Part shown: positions 1-12,239 of the stretch, piece after piece | Layout of the letters: the number at the start of each line of letters is the position of its first letter | Numbering within the stretch: position 1 is the first letter of the stretch | From: Atherix ibis | Taxonomy: Eukaryota > Arthropoda > Insecta > Diptera > Athericidae | NCBI GenBank assembly: GCA_958298945.1 | Contig: OY282607.1 | Span: 48,709,020-48,773,019, forward strand | Length of the DNA stretch: 64,000 bases | Direction: 5' to 3' | Translations under genes and position numbers: made by a program | Notes under the pieces: generated by a model | What the model was told of the DNA's origin: nothing | Database searches by the model: none | The model's input: only the letters and a program-made list of their open reading frames with translations

Positions 1-1491
1 GAAATTAATATGATTCTCAGACTCTTATTAATTGAAAATTCATCATTTGAGACCGAGAATATGATTATAATCCACTTCAATCGTTTAGGACCATACAACA
101 GCTTCGGCTTCGTTCTCCTCGAATAACTATCTCAGTGTTAAATGTCGTAGAAATAAGAAAATCCTATACAAAAAATCTCTCGCTAATTTTGTCTTTCACA
201 TGTACCTTAAATCAGCCAGTACCCCTCGCAGAGTTCAAGTGTTTTTAACTCCTTCAAGGGGACTACATCTGGCAGAAAAATGGTATCATTCAAAATAATT
301 AGGGAGGTACCTTCGACATTCCACAGTGAAATTGTCAAACTCTTAAAACATATTTTTATTGGAAACACCAATATTTCCAAATATTTGGAAAGTTACTGTT
401 TCAGTTCATCGCCAATTTATCTTCTAGTTAAGGTAGGTATCCTTGCTCAAAACCATCCAGTTCTTATCACAGTTTGTACATTGAGGCATGAGCCATCATC
501 TCTGGTTCAAATATTGGCCGGTACGGGGTATAACCGGTTGACTAATTAATGGTGTCTCAAAAGGCACAGCCAGCATTCAGACATCGACTCGTTCAAAAGC
601 AATTGCTTGTCGAGGTTAAAGTGCTTTCTTAATGTGTTTTACTCCCTAATTCGACAGTAAGTCTTTAACATAATTGTACTTATATTTCGGAACATAATTG
701 AACTCCGTTGTCGGTGACTACGGTCTCAGGTACGCCAAACAGGTGAAACAGATCGCTCTCAAGGATTTGGCATATCTGTAACGCATCTGCTTTCTTTAAA
801 GATTTAAATAGAGGGAATTAGGAAATATGGTCTAATATGTTTAAGATAACCGCATTTTCTTCAATACTTCGGAGGTAGGAGCCAAGTAGATCGAGGTACA
901 CACGCTGCCAAGGACGCTCAGTGAAGATCAATGATCTCATTGAAAGATGAAGAGTGATGGGGCTTTGGTTTCTTTGCATGTATCACAATTTAAAACATAA
1001 TCTTGTATAGCTGCTGCTATTCGGGGACAATAAAAATATCAAATATATTAAGTCAATAAACGAATTAAGTCCAGTATCTTCCCAATATCTCCGTATGCCA
1101 CTATTACTGGATCATGTAATCTAGAAGTGATGATTGTCCTGAGACTCTTTGGTATCCATAACTTTCAAGCACCCTGTTCTTGTAAAGGATCGCCGCTTCG
1201 AGGAAGTCCAGAAATTGGTTTTTCTTTGTTTCAATTTTCTTTTTAAGGATTTGATAACCTAAATTTGAAAAATGTGCAGACTTCAGATCAATTTTCAATT
1301 CGGGTTCTTTAGAATTCCTACTTTCATCGCAATATATTGCGGTTTCTTTTGCGGGATTACATGTAGAAATGGAAATGTTGCAGCTTCAAATTCCATCGAG
1401 AAAATTTTCCGTTGATGTCTTCCTGGCTTATGAGCCGCTTCAAACTAGCATGCTTGGTCATAACTTTAAACGGCATTAGTTCGACGTAAGA

Positions 1492-1716
1492 TCAAAATTT
1501 TTCGATCCTTATAATAGATGCGAGACATTCTTGCTCAGTTACAGAATAATTTCGCTGAGCCGAGTTTAACTTTTGTGATACATATGCGAGTAGAAGTTCC
1601 TTCCCCTCGTCATCCTCCTGCAGAAGCACACTTCCAGTCCCATTCTGACTTGCATCACACTGAATAATGAAAGGTTTAGATAAATTGGGCCGTATCAACA
1701 CTAGAGAAAAAGTCAA
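1492..1716 (-). pseudogene. gypsy RNase H fragment
   Basis: A 74-residue frame matches the start of the Ty3/gypsy RNase H domain: a PFIIQCDASQNGTG core, a VSQKLNSAQRNYSVTE segment and the conserved ECLA. It continues the RT fragment upstream in the same orientation, but in another frame. Confidence 0.8.
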
Positions 1717-1958
1717 TTTTGTTTTTAAATCTTCACAGGCTTTCTGGGCATCTTTGGTTCACACAAATTTCGGTGTTTTTTTAAGGGTATTAATTATACG
1801 AATGAAGATAGCTACAAAATTCGGAATGAATAGTTTATATTATCCAGCCATTCTCATAAATCTTTGGACTTTTCGGATTAACTTGGGAGAAGGATACTCG
1901 GCTATGGAGGATACTTTCTCAGGGTCTATCTCAATTCCTTTTCCCATAATAATTAAGC

Positions 1959-2267
1959 CTAAATATTTGTTTCTCGAAGGCAGAATTTGCTTTTCTCTAC
2001 GTTAATAGTTAAACCCGTCCTACTTAAATGTTTGCCGATGCGACTCAGTAATGTAAGATGGGAATCAAAATCCTCGAATAGAATCAATAAATCACGGTCT
2101 CTGAAATCATATAGTATCGCCTTGGTTATCAGATGGCGCAGAGTCTGCGGAATATTACATAATCCAAATGGCATGATTCGGTATTGACAAAGTAAATGCT
2201 CTGGTATAGTAAAAGCAGTCATTTCTCGAGATTCTTCTTCTAGTGGTATTTGAGGTAAATGCTCCAT
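1959..2267 (-). pseudogene. gypsy reverse transcriptase fragment
   Basis: A 102-residue open frame resembles the fingers/palm part of Ty3/gypsy reverse transcriptase. It has TAFTIPEH, then YRIMPFGLCNIPQT, and it ends in the conserved GLTINVEKSKFC region. The catalytic YLDD box is not intact: LILFEDFDSHL occupies its place. The fragment therefore lacks the usual catalytic aspartates. Confidence 0.8.
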
Positions 2268-2270
2268 AAT

Positions 2271-3364
2271 CCATTTATTTATGGCAATAGGTACGTATCC
2301 TTTTTCGTCATAACATGTACTTTCCTAGTGTCGAAAAAAAGACGAAAAGTTCCTGGCTTCCTGACTAAACCTACCAAAGAACTCCAAAGACTTTCGCTTT
2401 TCTTTTTCATGCCCAATTTTTGGATTGCAGGCGGAATCCTGCAATCCTAAAATTTTATATGATGGCAATGCAGATTTAACTGATTACTCTATAATATAAG
2501 CAAGTCGAGGAGCTAGCTCACAGCTAACACTCCAGAGTAACTTGGGTCCATATCGGGCATTATTATATTATGCACCATAAGACAATGACTAATTAAAAGT
2601 CAAAACATTAAAAAAAACTATGTTGCGCGCCATTCTGTTATAGTATAAAATTTGAAATAAAAAAAAGGTAATCGACGTTAAGCTCTACAGGAATATGGGC
2701 AGTGATGATCATACTCAGAGAGCTACCTTATCCTGCTAGTCCTGCTTGTTGCTAGCGTAGATTGTGGGTGGGAAGGGGTTCAAAGTGTATGCAAAGTGGT
2801 GCTATCACACCCACCATAACCATAAAATTTTATGCCGAAACATATAGAGGAAAATGGAGACACCCAAGAAGTTAATTTCTCCATGGGAGAGAAAGGCGAA
2901 AAAAAATAAAGAAAATGCAGAAAATACCAAAAAAATGTCTCAACAAAAATTTAAAAAAATATTCAGGTAAAGGGGACGGAACAAAAAATGGTGAGGAAAG
3001 TATAAGATATGGATTAACCTTCCCTTTCCTAGATAATTTAAAAAACAGAAAATAAAAACGAATAAAACTGCCGAAGGAAACAATAAATGGAATGGAAAAA
3101 ATTAGAGCTGATTGTCGACGTTGATGAGAGGAGTCGACCTCCCTTTAATACTCCTCGGCCAAATTATTTTGGAGTGCCTCTGTTGAATATCACCGAATAT
3201 TGAAGCTCTAACATTGAATCGGGTACCTGCGGGAATAAGGGACCATAAATAAAAATATCAATTAGTAAAGATTCATTATAAAAATTTAATTTCCTTTAAA
3301 CTTATATATATTAAAAATGTAATCAAATTTTACACTACTGGACAGATCGTTCTTCCTTTACCTC
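2271..3364. other. Unassigned stretch, A-rich, possibly gypsy leader or LTR debris
   Basis: No gene is visible. The segment contains A-rich tracts around 2,890-3,060 and several short frames without family motifs. Its position beside the gypsy RT relic makes gag or LTR debris possible, but I see no repeated LTR pair to prove it. Confidence 0.3.
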
Positions 3365-4260
3365 ACTTTATGAGTTGGAATGCTAGAATCAAGGCAAAGG
3401 CAAGTCGAAGTAGCGGTGAACTGTTACATTCGGCTAGCCAGTGGAGCATACCGGACTTTCCCGGTGAACTCTATTTTTATAGAAACTGCTCGAAAATCCA
3501 TCGTTTGCTCTTCCGAATACCCCTTTTGTAATATTTTAAAACAAATCTCTTCCATCACCTATTATAATAAAAAATGAATTCTCTGAACTAGTAGGAGATC
3601 CATCCATCTTTTCTCCCGATTTTGTAACTTCCCTCCCGCACCCATACTGGAAATCATGGTTATGAGCGAAATTGATGATGTCTATGTTACTGAACAGATA
3701 CAGCAATGCAAACATCGATCCATCTAACTACAGGAAGTTGTTCCTAGAACTGCTAGATATACTCGGATATTCAATTCTAATGTTCACGGATGTAACTGTT
3801 GATGACCACACTACATATTTTGCTGTTATCCAGCTTGTCGCCAACACGCACCGTGAACTATACAGTAGAATTTTTCTAGATATAGGTTCGCCTTTCCATG
3901 GCAAATTACAGGCGATTAGTATGGCAGTTGAGAATGTCATCAATTTTCCAGCCAATAACAAAATAGCTATATTTACTGTTAGCCTGTCTACCCTCGAAGC
4001 AATTCGTGGATCTTCAAATGATCCGATGCTCAATGAGATTCATCAAGTTGCATTACATTGAGTTCCCGGTCATGTTGGCATCTCGAATAATAAATTCGTT
4101 GACTGTTTGGCGGGGAAGGCTCTCCACTATCCGGTACTCACTGTCATTCCAAAATTGCCCTGCCTGCTAACAAAATAGCAGCTAAAACTGGCAGCTGAGA
4201 CTTCATTCGAGGCTTGTATCAGAGGTGTATTTTGTTGGACTTGACCTAGCCCGATTTTAT
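3365..4260 (+). mobile_element. LINE relic: RT C-terminus and RNase H
   Basis: Near 3,400-3,480 the translation shows YIRLASGAYRTFPVNSIFIE, the C-terminal signature that follows reverse transcriptase in I/R1/Jockey-type LINEs. At 3,672-4,061 a 129-residue frame looks like a LINE RNase H (MFTDVTVDD, then SRIFLDIGSPFHGKLQAIS). After an in-frame stop the match continues as VPGHVGISNNKFVDCLAGKA, the classic RNase H C-terminal motif. The RNase H points to an I-like clade. Frameshifts and stops show it is inactive. Confidence 0.75.
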
Positions 4261-4261
4261 T

Positions 4262-4861
4262 GTAATCACTTGTTATTTATGACAAATTGCACTTGGAAAT
4301 AGAAGAGAGAACAAAATCTATTTTTACACGGAAAAATGAATAATCGAAAAAAAATCATTTAAATTAATTATGTACCATAATTAAAATTAATTAAACTTTT
4401 TGTAATTAATAAAATTTTATGCTTAAGATTATATCCAATGACTGCTACTGATGTTGATGTTCGAAAGTTGATAGACGTTATGGTGTTGCTTGACGTTGGT
4501 TACAATGTTGTCGGCGATGCTGAAATAGGGTTGGTACAATATGGAATACGTTAAATCGGTAAGAGACCCAGTATTATTGCCTATTGTTAAGTTGTTAAGT
4601 TGCGACCGATATTTTTATTATGAATATTTTATTAAAAAAATTGTTTCCACATTTTGTAACATTTTTTTAATTAAAAATATTTATCAAATTAAAATTAAAG
4701 ACAACATTAATTGTCGTTATCAAACAGGACTATATTAAAATAATAAAATACAATGTTTGAGCGTTAAACCGTGGCACAAAAGCACTAATTGACATTCTAA
4801 TCATCTAAAGTTCTCCATGACCGATTATTAAAACGCTGCTGTCATTTTAAGTCCCATACAC
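4262..4861. other. AT-rich spacer without recognisable genes
   Basis: This stretch is AT-rich with short repeats of GTTGATGTT type near 4,440-4,530. I see no conserved coding motif or structured RNA. Confidence 0.5.
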
Positions 4862-6937
4862 CTTAGATTAAAGAATACCAGGATAGGCCCATACATCCGA
4901 TTTTCGTATATGTAGACACAATGTTCTGTCAAAATTATCTTAAAAGCTGCGAGAAATCGTTTTGCTTGTATACGTTTGTGTACATTTTTTTTATGTAGAC
5001 ATGATACCGACTGACATCTAGTTTTCGTAATAGAAATTTATTGAATTCCAAACGCATAATTCATATTCACTTTAACTCACTTATTTCAAGAAAATATAAT
5101 TTCAACACGACAGGACACATTTATTTTTCTCTAATCTTCTGGTATTAAATGAAATTGTATTTTAAGTTTATTATTTATTTTGTAAATATCAATCAAATAT
5201 GAAGCACCTCAATTTTTTACTTTCGGAGAGTTTTAAAACACGCCATTCTCCATGAAATGGTAGCACACCGAAATGCTTGCATACTTTTGTTGTTTTTCAA
5301 GTTGTTATTTTGGCACTTATCGGAAAGTGCAAGTGAAAGTGCAGTTTTTAACTGGATAGGCCCGTACCGTATATGTATACACAATTTTGTGGCCGAATTA
5401 TTGCGAAGCGGCGAGAATTGGCGATTATTAGATATTTTTGTGTAGATTTTTTATGTGGACAAGACACCCACTGCCATCTAGTTTTCGTAATAGAAATTTA
5501 TTAATTGCAAAAGCATAATTTATATTCATTTTAATTCACTTATTGGAAACAAAATTTTTATTTTTTGTACAATCTTTTGATATGAAATGGAATTCTATTT
5601 TAGGTTTATTATTCATTTCGTAAATATCAATCAAATATAGAGCGCCTCAATTTTGTAGACTTTCAAAGAGTTTTAAAACACGCCATTCTCCACGAAAGTG
5701 TTAACATATCGAACATATTGAACTATTCTTGTCATTTTTGAAGTTGTTATTTTGTCACATCGGAAAGTGCAAGTAAAAGTGTAGTTTTTATCTATTTTGA
5801 AGTATTTACGAAAAAGTAAGTATTTTTATTAATAGTTATATTGTTAATAAAACTTAATACGAAATTTTTATTCCAGAAAATGAAGTGTTTTGTAAAGGGT
5901 TGCTGATCATTCAACGGAATGAGGAAAAACGGGAATTTCTTTTTTTCGGTAAGTTGACATCTTCATTTTTACTAAACAAAATAATAAAAATTTAGTTTGT
6001 GATGTGTTCGAATGGCTTTTAATGGTTTATTTTATCCAAAAAGTGATCAAAAAGTGAAAAGTTTTGCATTTAATAAATGTGAACAAATGCGATGTTGACA
6101 GTTCAATGATTACCAGAAATTTGTACGTCAGTGCCAGTGTACGTAAAGTGTGTGTAAGAATGTTTTAAGGGAGCGAATTTTTTAGTATCTTTTCCATTGA
6201 TGTTTTCATTGTGTTAAAATAAATAAAGTATATTTGGTAGGCTTATTATTTAAATAAATTTGTTTGCATTTCTGCTTTCGCTTGCTCCATTAGACCATAT
6301 TATAATTAATGCTTTTTTTAAATTTAATTTAAATGCACAATGCCTATTTAAATGACCATTTCCATTCACAAATACACATTTATATTATAATGAAGCTTTT
6401 TGTATCTACTTATGCTATTTAACAATAAAATTTATATCTACTAAGTTGCGGTGTGGTTTTATTTCAACATAAACATAATATTACATTCTCTCATTTAATT
6501 CATTTTGCATTTTTGAAATTGATTTAAATTTGTGCATGTAATTGTTTTCATATAATCAAATAACTTGCAATTTATATTTTTATATACTCTTCCACACTTT
6601 ATAATTCTGTTTTAATAAATAATCTATAGTGAAATAAATAAATAAATAATATTTTAAAATAGAATACTGTGTTGTATTGCAAATTTCCAAAACTAATTCC
6701 ATCAAACAGCAAAATCCGCAATATTAAAAAATCTATTTGGTTACGCATAAATGACACCACATATGAAAATGATTTTAAACGAACCGCTTCAATCGCATAC
6801 TGAAGTTTAAAATTTGGCCCCCAATGATTTACGCCATTTCTGTTATATTGCATGTGGGTGCGTTCTACAAATGTATTGCCAACAAAATCGGACAGAATTT
6901 TTGTGTAGAGGCCTATCCAGTTATTCTATAATCTAAG
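4862..6937 (+). mobile_element. P-type THAP transposon, deletion derivative (copy A)
   Basis: The left end reads CTTAGATTAAAGAATACC and the right end, reversed, CTTAGATTATAGAATAACTG, forming imperfect inverted ends. The 5' subterminal region is present twice in tandem (4,862-5,340 and 5,345-5,815). It is followed by a 61-nt intron (5,816-5,876) and a THAP exon starting at 5,880. The middle of the transposase is missing and the 3' 340 bp is the family's usual tail. A second, decayed 3' end follows at 6,945-7,000. No 8-bp target duplication is visible. The family assignment rests on the THAP exons and on the P-transposase-like C-terminal segment seen in copy F. Confidence 0.8.
5880..5948 (+). 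pseudogene. THAP zinc-finger exon 1 of a P-type transposase (broken)
   Basis: The exon follows an acceptor (TTCCAG at 5,871-5,876) and ends at a GTAAGT donor at 5,949. It begins MKCFVKGC, the first Cys pair of a THAP (C2CH) DNA-binding domain. A TGA then replaces the next codon and the frame continues as SFNGMRKNGNFFFF. Other copies keep the end as GISFFR, the hallmark of THAP strand 1. The in-frame stop and the missing downstream exons make it non-functional. Confidence 0.75.
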
Positions 6938-7000
6938 ATTCTCCAAAAAAATTAACAGAATTTTTGTGTAGAGGTCTTTCTAGTTCTTCTACAATCAACG

Positions 7001-7524
7001 TACGGACAAACGATATGTGGTTGTCACTGTCAAAATTTTAAAACCTTCAAAATCTTATCGGAATGCAGATATTTACAACAACGGACGAGACCACAAACGA
7101 TTTTATCCGTGAATTAGATCCTGTTTCTAATTTCGGCGTTGTTGGAGCAATATTGCCACAAATTTTAGTGTTTGGTTATTTTGGCAGCATCGTCGATGTG
7201 TCATTAAAATTGAATGAGGCATAAAATATAAAAAACAAAGTGATCAGATGATGTTTCATTGCTCATTGCAATTGTGTTTAATTTGTTGTATCGGGCGAGA
7301 GCATGGAACTATTATAGTTAGCGTCAATCGTCCTCTTCAAAACGTGGGTTGGATTTTATGCTGAGAAATATTTTAAACTCGCATTTATAATCAACATAAG
7401 TTATGCGCTGGGTCCTAACTTTAAAATAATAATATTATTTTATAGCATAGCAGATGCTTGTCAGTGTAACAGTTTTGCTATGGACATACATCTGGTGTCG
7501 ATACCATGAAAACACAGATACCGT
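7001..7524. other. Unassigned spacer
   Basis: No coding motif is visible. Around 7,030-7,080 there is weak resemblance to 17,820-17,880 and 47,755-47,815 (TGTCAAAATTTTAAAA followed by a TTATxGGAATGCA block), suggesting an old interspersed repeat that I cannot name. Confidence 0.3.
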
Positions 7525-7882
7525 AGGCGTTTTCCTTTGGACCAATTTTGCTACTACGCGGTAGATGACCAAAGAAAAGCCAAATTCTAAACTCTAGTAG
7601 AAACATAACCTCAAAACAGTCAGAAACAATACTGAGTTTACTCACACATAAACAATAAAAACTGAGTTTATTCACACATAAACAATACTGACAAAAATAT
7701 GACTTTTAAACATAACCAACGAACCCGCAAAAGTATCTATTTTCACTTTAGCAACTAGAATCCACCTAACGTAAATTGTATGTGTAGCTCCCCGTTCGAT
7801 GTGGTCGTTTGTTTGAGGTAGAGTAGATGATGACAGCTACAACTACCGCGTAGTAGCAAAATTGGTCCAAAGGAAAACGCCT
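7525..7882. mobile_element. MITE with about 30-bp inverted ends
   Basis: The element begins AGGCGTTTTCCTTTGGACCA and ends with the reverse complement, TGGTCCAAAGGAAAACGCCT; the match extends through AATTTTGCTACTACGCGGTAG-like sequence. A 3-bp CGT flanks both sides. It is 358 bp long, has no coding capacity, and contains two reverse-oriented copies of an AATAAACTCAGT-type motif also present in the MITEs at 7,911 and 27,418. Confidence 0.7.
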
Positions 7883-7910
7883 CGTGTAGTATATTACCCT
7901 CCTTTCATTA

Positions 7911-8252
7911 CCTGTATTCCATTGGGAAAATTTTGCCACTCACGAGTTGTTCTACCTGTCATCATCTACACCACTCGTAGTTACGCCATACAATTTAAGG
8001 TGGGGTATTTTAGTTCTCGAACTGGAAATAGATTACTTAGCGGGTTCCTTGGTTATGTTGCAAAGTCATATTTTTGTCAGTATTGTTTATGTGTGAATAA
8101 ACTCAGTTTTTATTGTTCATGAGTGAGTAAACTCAGTATTGTTGTTGATTATTTTGAGGTTATATTTTACTGCTGTCAGTAAATTTTGCATTCCTATGGA
8201 TATCTACTCCCAAGCACTTGAGAGTAGCAAAATTGGTCTAATGGAATACAGC
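7911..8252. mobile_element. MITE related to the one at 27,418
   Basis: The left end CCTGTATTCCATTGG and the right end CTAATGGAATACAGC are inverted repeats. The interior shares long blocks with the 27,418-27,783 element, including the AACTGGAAATAGAT region and the paired AATAAACTCAGT motifs. It is 342 bp and noncoding. Confidence 0.7.
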
Positions 8253-9910
8253 TATTGTTTGAAAGATTTATCAGATTTAAAATTAATATTTTAAAATTAC
8301 AAGCAATTAATATTCTTATATTGTATATACCATATTAATACTTTTTACTTTTAAACTAATGTTAATAATTAGCATTATGAACTGAAGACAAGGGCGTCAT
8401 TTTTCCTTCCTACAAGCGAACAAGCAAATGAACCACAATTTTTAAATCGTCTACTTTCCGCTGCAGTAATAGAAGGGAAATTGGCGCTGGTATTTCAGAT
8501 TGGTACACAGAGAAGTTGAGATACCAGGACCGTTCAACTACTACTAGCACTGTCAGCTGGTATTTAGGTGGTATTATGTGATACATACGCAGTATTTGAC
8601 ATGGTATCGAAACTACGTGTTATCGATACTACTTGGAATCGATACCAGAAGGGTGACTATAGCATTAATGAAAATCGTAAATAATTTCATTGAAATTCTG
8701 TAGGCAATTTTTAACTATATAATATTGTATTTTCGAATATGAAAAAAAAACATCACTGATTGCTTCATTAAGCTCCAAGTTGGTAACCTAATCGAAGGTG
8801 CATTTCTTGGCCTATATATATTTGCAATTTTCTCCCTAGGATTTCTACTGCACCATAAAAGCTTCCTACAGTCAACGAGTCTACCCATTTATAATCCATT
8901 TTTTCGTTATATATGTGCTCATATAAATGTTAATTGTTTGTTCTATAATAGTTTCTATAAATTCTGCACGGTTGAAGCAAGAAAGATTTTTTTTCGTGCA
9001 TATGCGCTAGCGTAAAACAGCCTTAAGCATTGCGATTTTGTTCGAATGATATTCTTATTCAAATCTAAAGTGGTTCTAAATGTATTTATTTAAGAAGTGA
9101 ATGCCAGTTGATTACCATTCAATGAAGTGGATTTTAATTTTTCTGTTGCCTTTAACAATTATTACGATCCGCCTAAGTCGGTTTCGCGGCCAAAAGTTTG
9201 GCGCTAGTGACCCTTAATCGGTTGTAAATAATGCCAATAAACAGTTTTAAATCCTTATTCATAGTGATTTAATATACGCTATTTTTCTTATAATAAATAT
9301 ATTTTTTTCCCTTAAAATGTTAAATGCTAATATAAGAAATTGTGTTTGAAAAAAATAAGTCAATATTTCAAAATATCAGGGCAATAAATATGATAAATAT
9401 AAATAATAAATGATTTGAAAACGAATTATTAAAAAAAAACTTACGGTTTTAAAGCGGTTGTGAGAAAAGTCAGTTAATTTTGTATTTGGTTTTTACTTTC
9501 CGTTAAAAAAAATTTGGTTAGAATACAAACCAAAAATATTACAAATAATGTCATCATGAGTTTTCTGTAATCCAAAAAAAAAAACGCAGTTCTGTACGTA
9601 CATAGCTGAGTGATTTTACTATTCCAACAGTTTCACACTCAAGCAGAAGTATAACGAATTGGTTTTTATGTTTTCATTTCTGATTAACAGTAAAACGTGT
9701 TGAAGTAAAATTGGTTTAATTAATATTCTCGTGAAGTAAATTCAAATGAAAAACTCATTAGAATTTAAATAATTTTGAATTTAATTAGTACAAAATAAAC
9801 AAATTTAGCTAAGAGAATATATGTTGGTGGACATAAATATTTTTTTGCAAATAAATTTGGCTAAGAAAGATTCTATTACCTATTGAAAAGGTATCTGCAG
9901 ATATATAAAA
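8253..9910. other. Upstream region of the MADF gene
   Basis: No gene is recognised. 8,390-8,660 contains several GGTATCGA-like direct and inverted motifs that resemble short stretches at 7,480 and 11,820, so it may be a decayed element. The last few hundred bases should hold the promoter and leader of the following gene. A TATATAAA lies directly before the chosen ATG. Confidence 0.35.
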
Positions 9911-10398
9911 ATGTTTCAGTGGACGCGACTTAAAGTTTGTAATCTCATATCCAATTTCAAACAATATCCAGTCCTCTATGATCGTCAAATTCAAATGCAT
10001 GTCCAGAAATCAGAGCGTGATAAGGCTTACTTTGAAATTTGTACGAACATGAAACGTTCTCATCCAGAAGTAACGTTGGAGGACATAGAGAAGAAAATTA
10101 AGATATTACAAGCGCAGTACATGGAGGAGAAAAGACTTCGAAAGGAAATAAACGAAGATAATATTGCCGATAGATATAAACCACAGTTCTGGTGTTTTGA
10201 GCATTTGAACTTTTTGGACAAAAGCAGAGTTAAAACAAATTCGGATGAAGAAAATTCTGACAGCGTATGTTAGCTAATTCTAATGCGAATTCTATTCTTA
10301 GTATTGAATTAAAATTACAGGGTTCATCGAATAAATTATGGGAAAGCTGCACAGATAACCTTAGAAACGATGATGTGGACAGTAACGATCAGAATCAG
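9911..10398 (+). CDS. MADF-domain protein, exons 1-2 (N-terminal half)
   Basis: MADF domains bind DNA in Adf-1-like nuclear regulators. Exon 1 (9,911-10,264) starts MFQWTRLKVCNLISNFKQYP and runs through a full MADF domain (about residues 3-98): YPVLYDR, a KRSHPEVTLEDIEKKIK helix, then PQFWCFEHLNFLD, the usual MADF end. A 56-nt intron (10,265-10,320; GTATGT...TTACAG) joins in phase 0 to exon 2 (10,321-10,398), an acidic, Asn/Asp-rich linker. Exon 2 either ends at a weak CAG/GTTGAA donor, or reads on to a stop at 10,413. I prefer splicing to 19,527, because the typical C-terminal part is found there in the same phase. TTTCAG at 9,914-9,919 could also be an acceptor, which would put the true start further upstream. 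Confidence 0.75.
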
Positions 10399-10893
10399 GT
10401 TGAACTTAATTAAACTATTTTTATTTTAATATATTATTTTAACAAGATTTGTTTAATATTTAGGAAAATAGAATTTTTTGTTTCAAAAATTTCGTTTTAA
10501 AAAAAGATTTTATTTACTCTATATTTATTATATCACTATCATTATTTACTTCTAAAAAAAAATATTGATGAAAAGGAAATGCTTTATTTGTATAAAAGTT
10601 ACTTAACTTCACTCGTTAATGCTATTTCATATAATTTTAAACAATAAATTTCATTGCAAACAAATGTGGAGCTAATAATATAAAATATGGGAATTATGTA
10701 ACTGGCAAACAAAGTACCAATATGTATAGCTTAAAAAGTGCCTTCAACAAGAGCGCCACTTTAGTGAACTAACCACATACCAACAGTAAAATCTATACGA
10801 ATGTACTCTAAGAATAAGATTAATATTATTTAAGAAAAATTGTTGACTGTTTTTCTAAACTTTTCGGAACAAACGCATTCAGTATTGCGAAAA
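10399..10893. other. Start of large intron, no element recognised
   Basis: AT-rich sequence directly after the proposed exon 2 donor. Nothing else can be supported before the P-type fragment at 10,894. Confidence 0.4.
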
Positions 10894-11530
10894 CTTAGAT
10901 TAAAGAATACCTGGATAGGCAGGTATACGCAATTTTCTATCTGAATTATTGCAAAAGCGGCGAAAAATCGTACTGCTTGCATACGTTTGATTAGATTTTT
11001 TATGTAGACATGATACCCACTGACATCTAGTTTTCGTAATATAAATTTATAGAATTCCAAACGCATAGTTAATATTCACTTATATGTAATTATTTAAAAG
11101 AAAAATATAATATAAATACGACAAAAGGCAATATTTATTTTTTTTCCAATCTTCTGGTATTATATGCAATTGAATTTGCGGTTTATTATTTATTTTGTCA
11201 AATCAATCATATGTCAAGCGCCTCAATTTTGTAGACTTTCGGAAAGTTTTTAAACATGCCATTCTCTATGAAAGTGGTAATATACCGAAATGCTTTCATA
11301 GTTTTGTTAACATTTAGATACTTATCTCGAAGTGAAAGTTTAATTGCGGGTTTGTTAAGTTTTAAATAGTTTATGAACAAGTCAGTATAAATGAATACAT
11401 TTGTATAAATAATTTTATTCTTTACGACAGTAAATAGGAAGTTTCTATTTTAGAAAAATAAGTTTTTCGTGAAAGGTTATTTTGAAAGTGTGTGCGTTCT
11501 TACGAATGTATTCTCAAAAATTTTTTGACA
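10894..11530 (+). mobile_element. P-type element fragment, 5' half (copy B)
   Basis: It begins with the 5' end CTTAGATTAAAGAATACC and continues through the family's 5' subterminal region and leader. A GAAAGTTTAATTGCGG stretch precedes the first exon. The THAP exon is reduced to a few codons (AAAATAAGTTTTTCGTGAAA at 11,454-11,473), and the sequence then jumps to the 3' tail (TGTGCGTTCTTACGAATG). It is an internally deleted, truncated copy. Confidence 0.7.
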
Positions 11531-11532
11531 GA

Positions 11533-11780
11533 ATTAGATTATCGAAGAACTGGATAGGCCTCTATACAAAAATTCTGTCCATATTATTTCGAAAATACAT
11601 TCGTAAGAACGCACTTTCTAATACGAAAACTAAGAGGCAGTGGGTGTCATGTCTACAGAAAAAATCGACAAAAAAGTATGCAAGTAGTACAATTTCTCGC
11701 CGCTTTTGCAATAATTTGGACAGAATATTGCGTATACATTTACGAAAATCTGAGCCTATCTAGTTCTCCTATAATCTAAG
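11533..11780 (-). mobile_element. 248-bp P-type mini-element
   Basis: Both ends are present (ATTAGATTATCGAAGAACTG at the left, CTATAATCTAAG at the right). Only about 80 bp of 3' tail and 120 bp of 5' subterminal sequence remain between them, fused near 11,615. It lies against the truncated end of copy B in opposite orientation. No target duplication is evident. Confidence 0.7.
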
Positions 11781-12239
11781 ATTACAAGGCTTGCATTGTT
11801 GATGTTATTCCGTTATGCTACGGACACACGTTTGGTATCGTTACCAAGAACATGTATACTATCGCCCGACACACAGCCGTTCATGGTATAGTTATGACGT
11901 TGCTGCTTTTGTATTTTGGCGGGTAATAAAGTCAGCTATATATCAGATATAGATGGGCTAGAACGTGAAAAGAATATTTTATAATATGTAAGTAATCCAT
12001 ATTAATAATTTTCCCTTGCAATCAAATAAATATCTCTTTGTCTTACCCGACAAAACAAAAAAGCCGAAATGTCAAACTACACTTTCATCATGTAAGCATT
12101 TTTTAACATTAATAACATGTATAACTTTAATTACATTATATTTTTATTTACGAATCTGTTATTCATCATTTATACTAAATTATTATGAAAATAATTGAAT
12201 AATAAATATAAATTTTTATCATCATGCCGGCTCATATGT

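Larger units (their letters stand above)
540..2270 (-). mobile_element. Decayed Ty3/gypsy retrotransposon pol relic
   Basis: Read on the minus strand, this stretch gives the gypsy pol order: reverse transcriptase (about 2267-1959), RNase H (1716-1492), a linker (1298-1104) and integrase (about 1030-545). The RT part keeps the MPFGLCN-type motif. The RNase H part has QCDASQNGTGSVL followed by a YSVTEQECLA-type motif. The integrase zinc-binding region shows NCDTCKETKA and the second catalytic Asp lies in VTDNGVQ. Frames change repeatedly and stops interrupt every domain, so it is dead. Positions 1-540 contain no recognisable domain and may be its 3' end. A related copy lies at 12.2-13.95 kb. 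Confidence 0.85.

Noticed and set aside
280..549. 89-residue plus-strand frame
   Set aside because: Lies in decayed gypsy sequence; a similar plus frame occurs opposite the second gypsy relic at 12,673, so it is a shadow of minus-strand pol.
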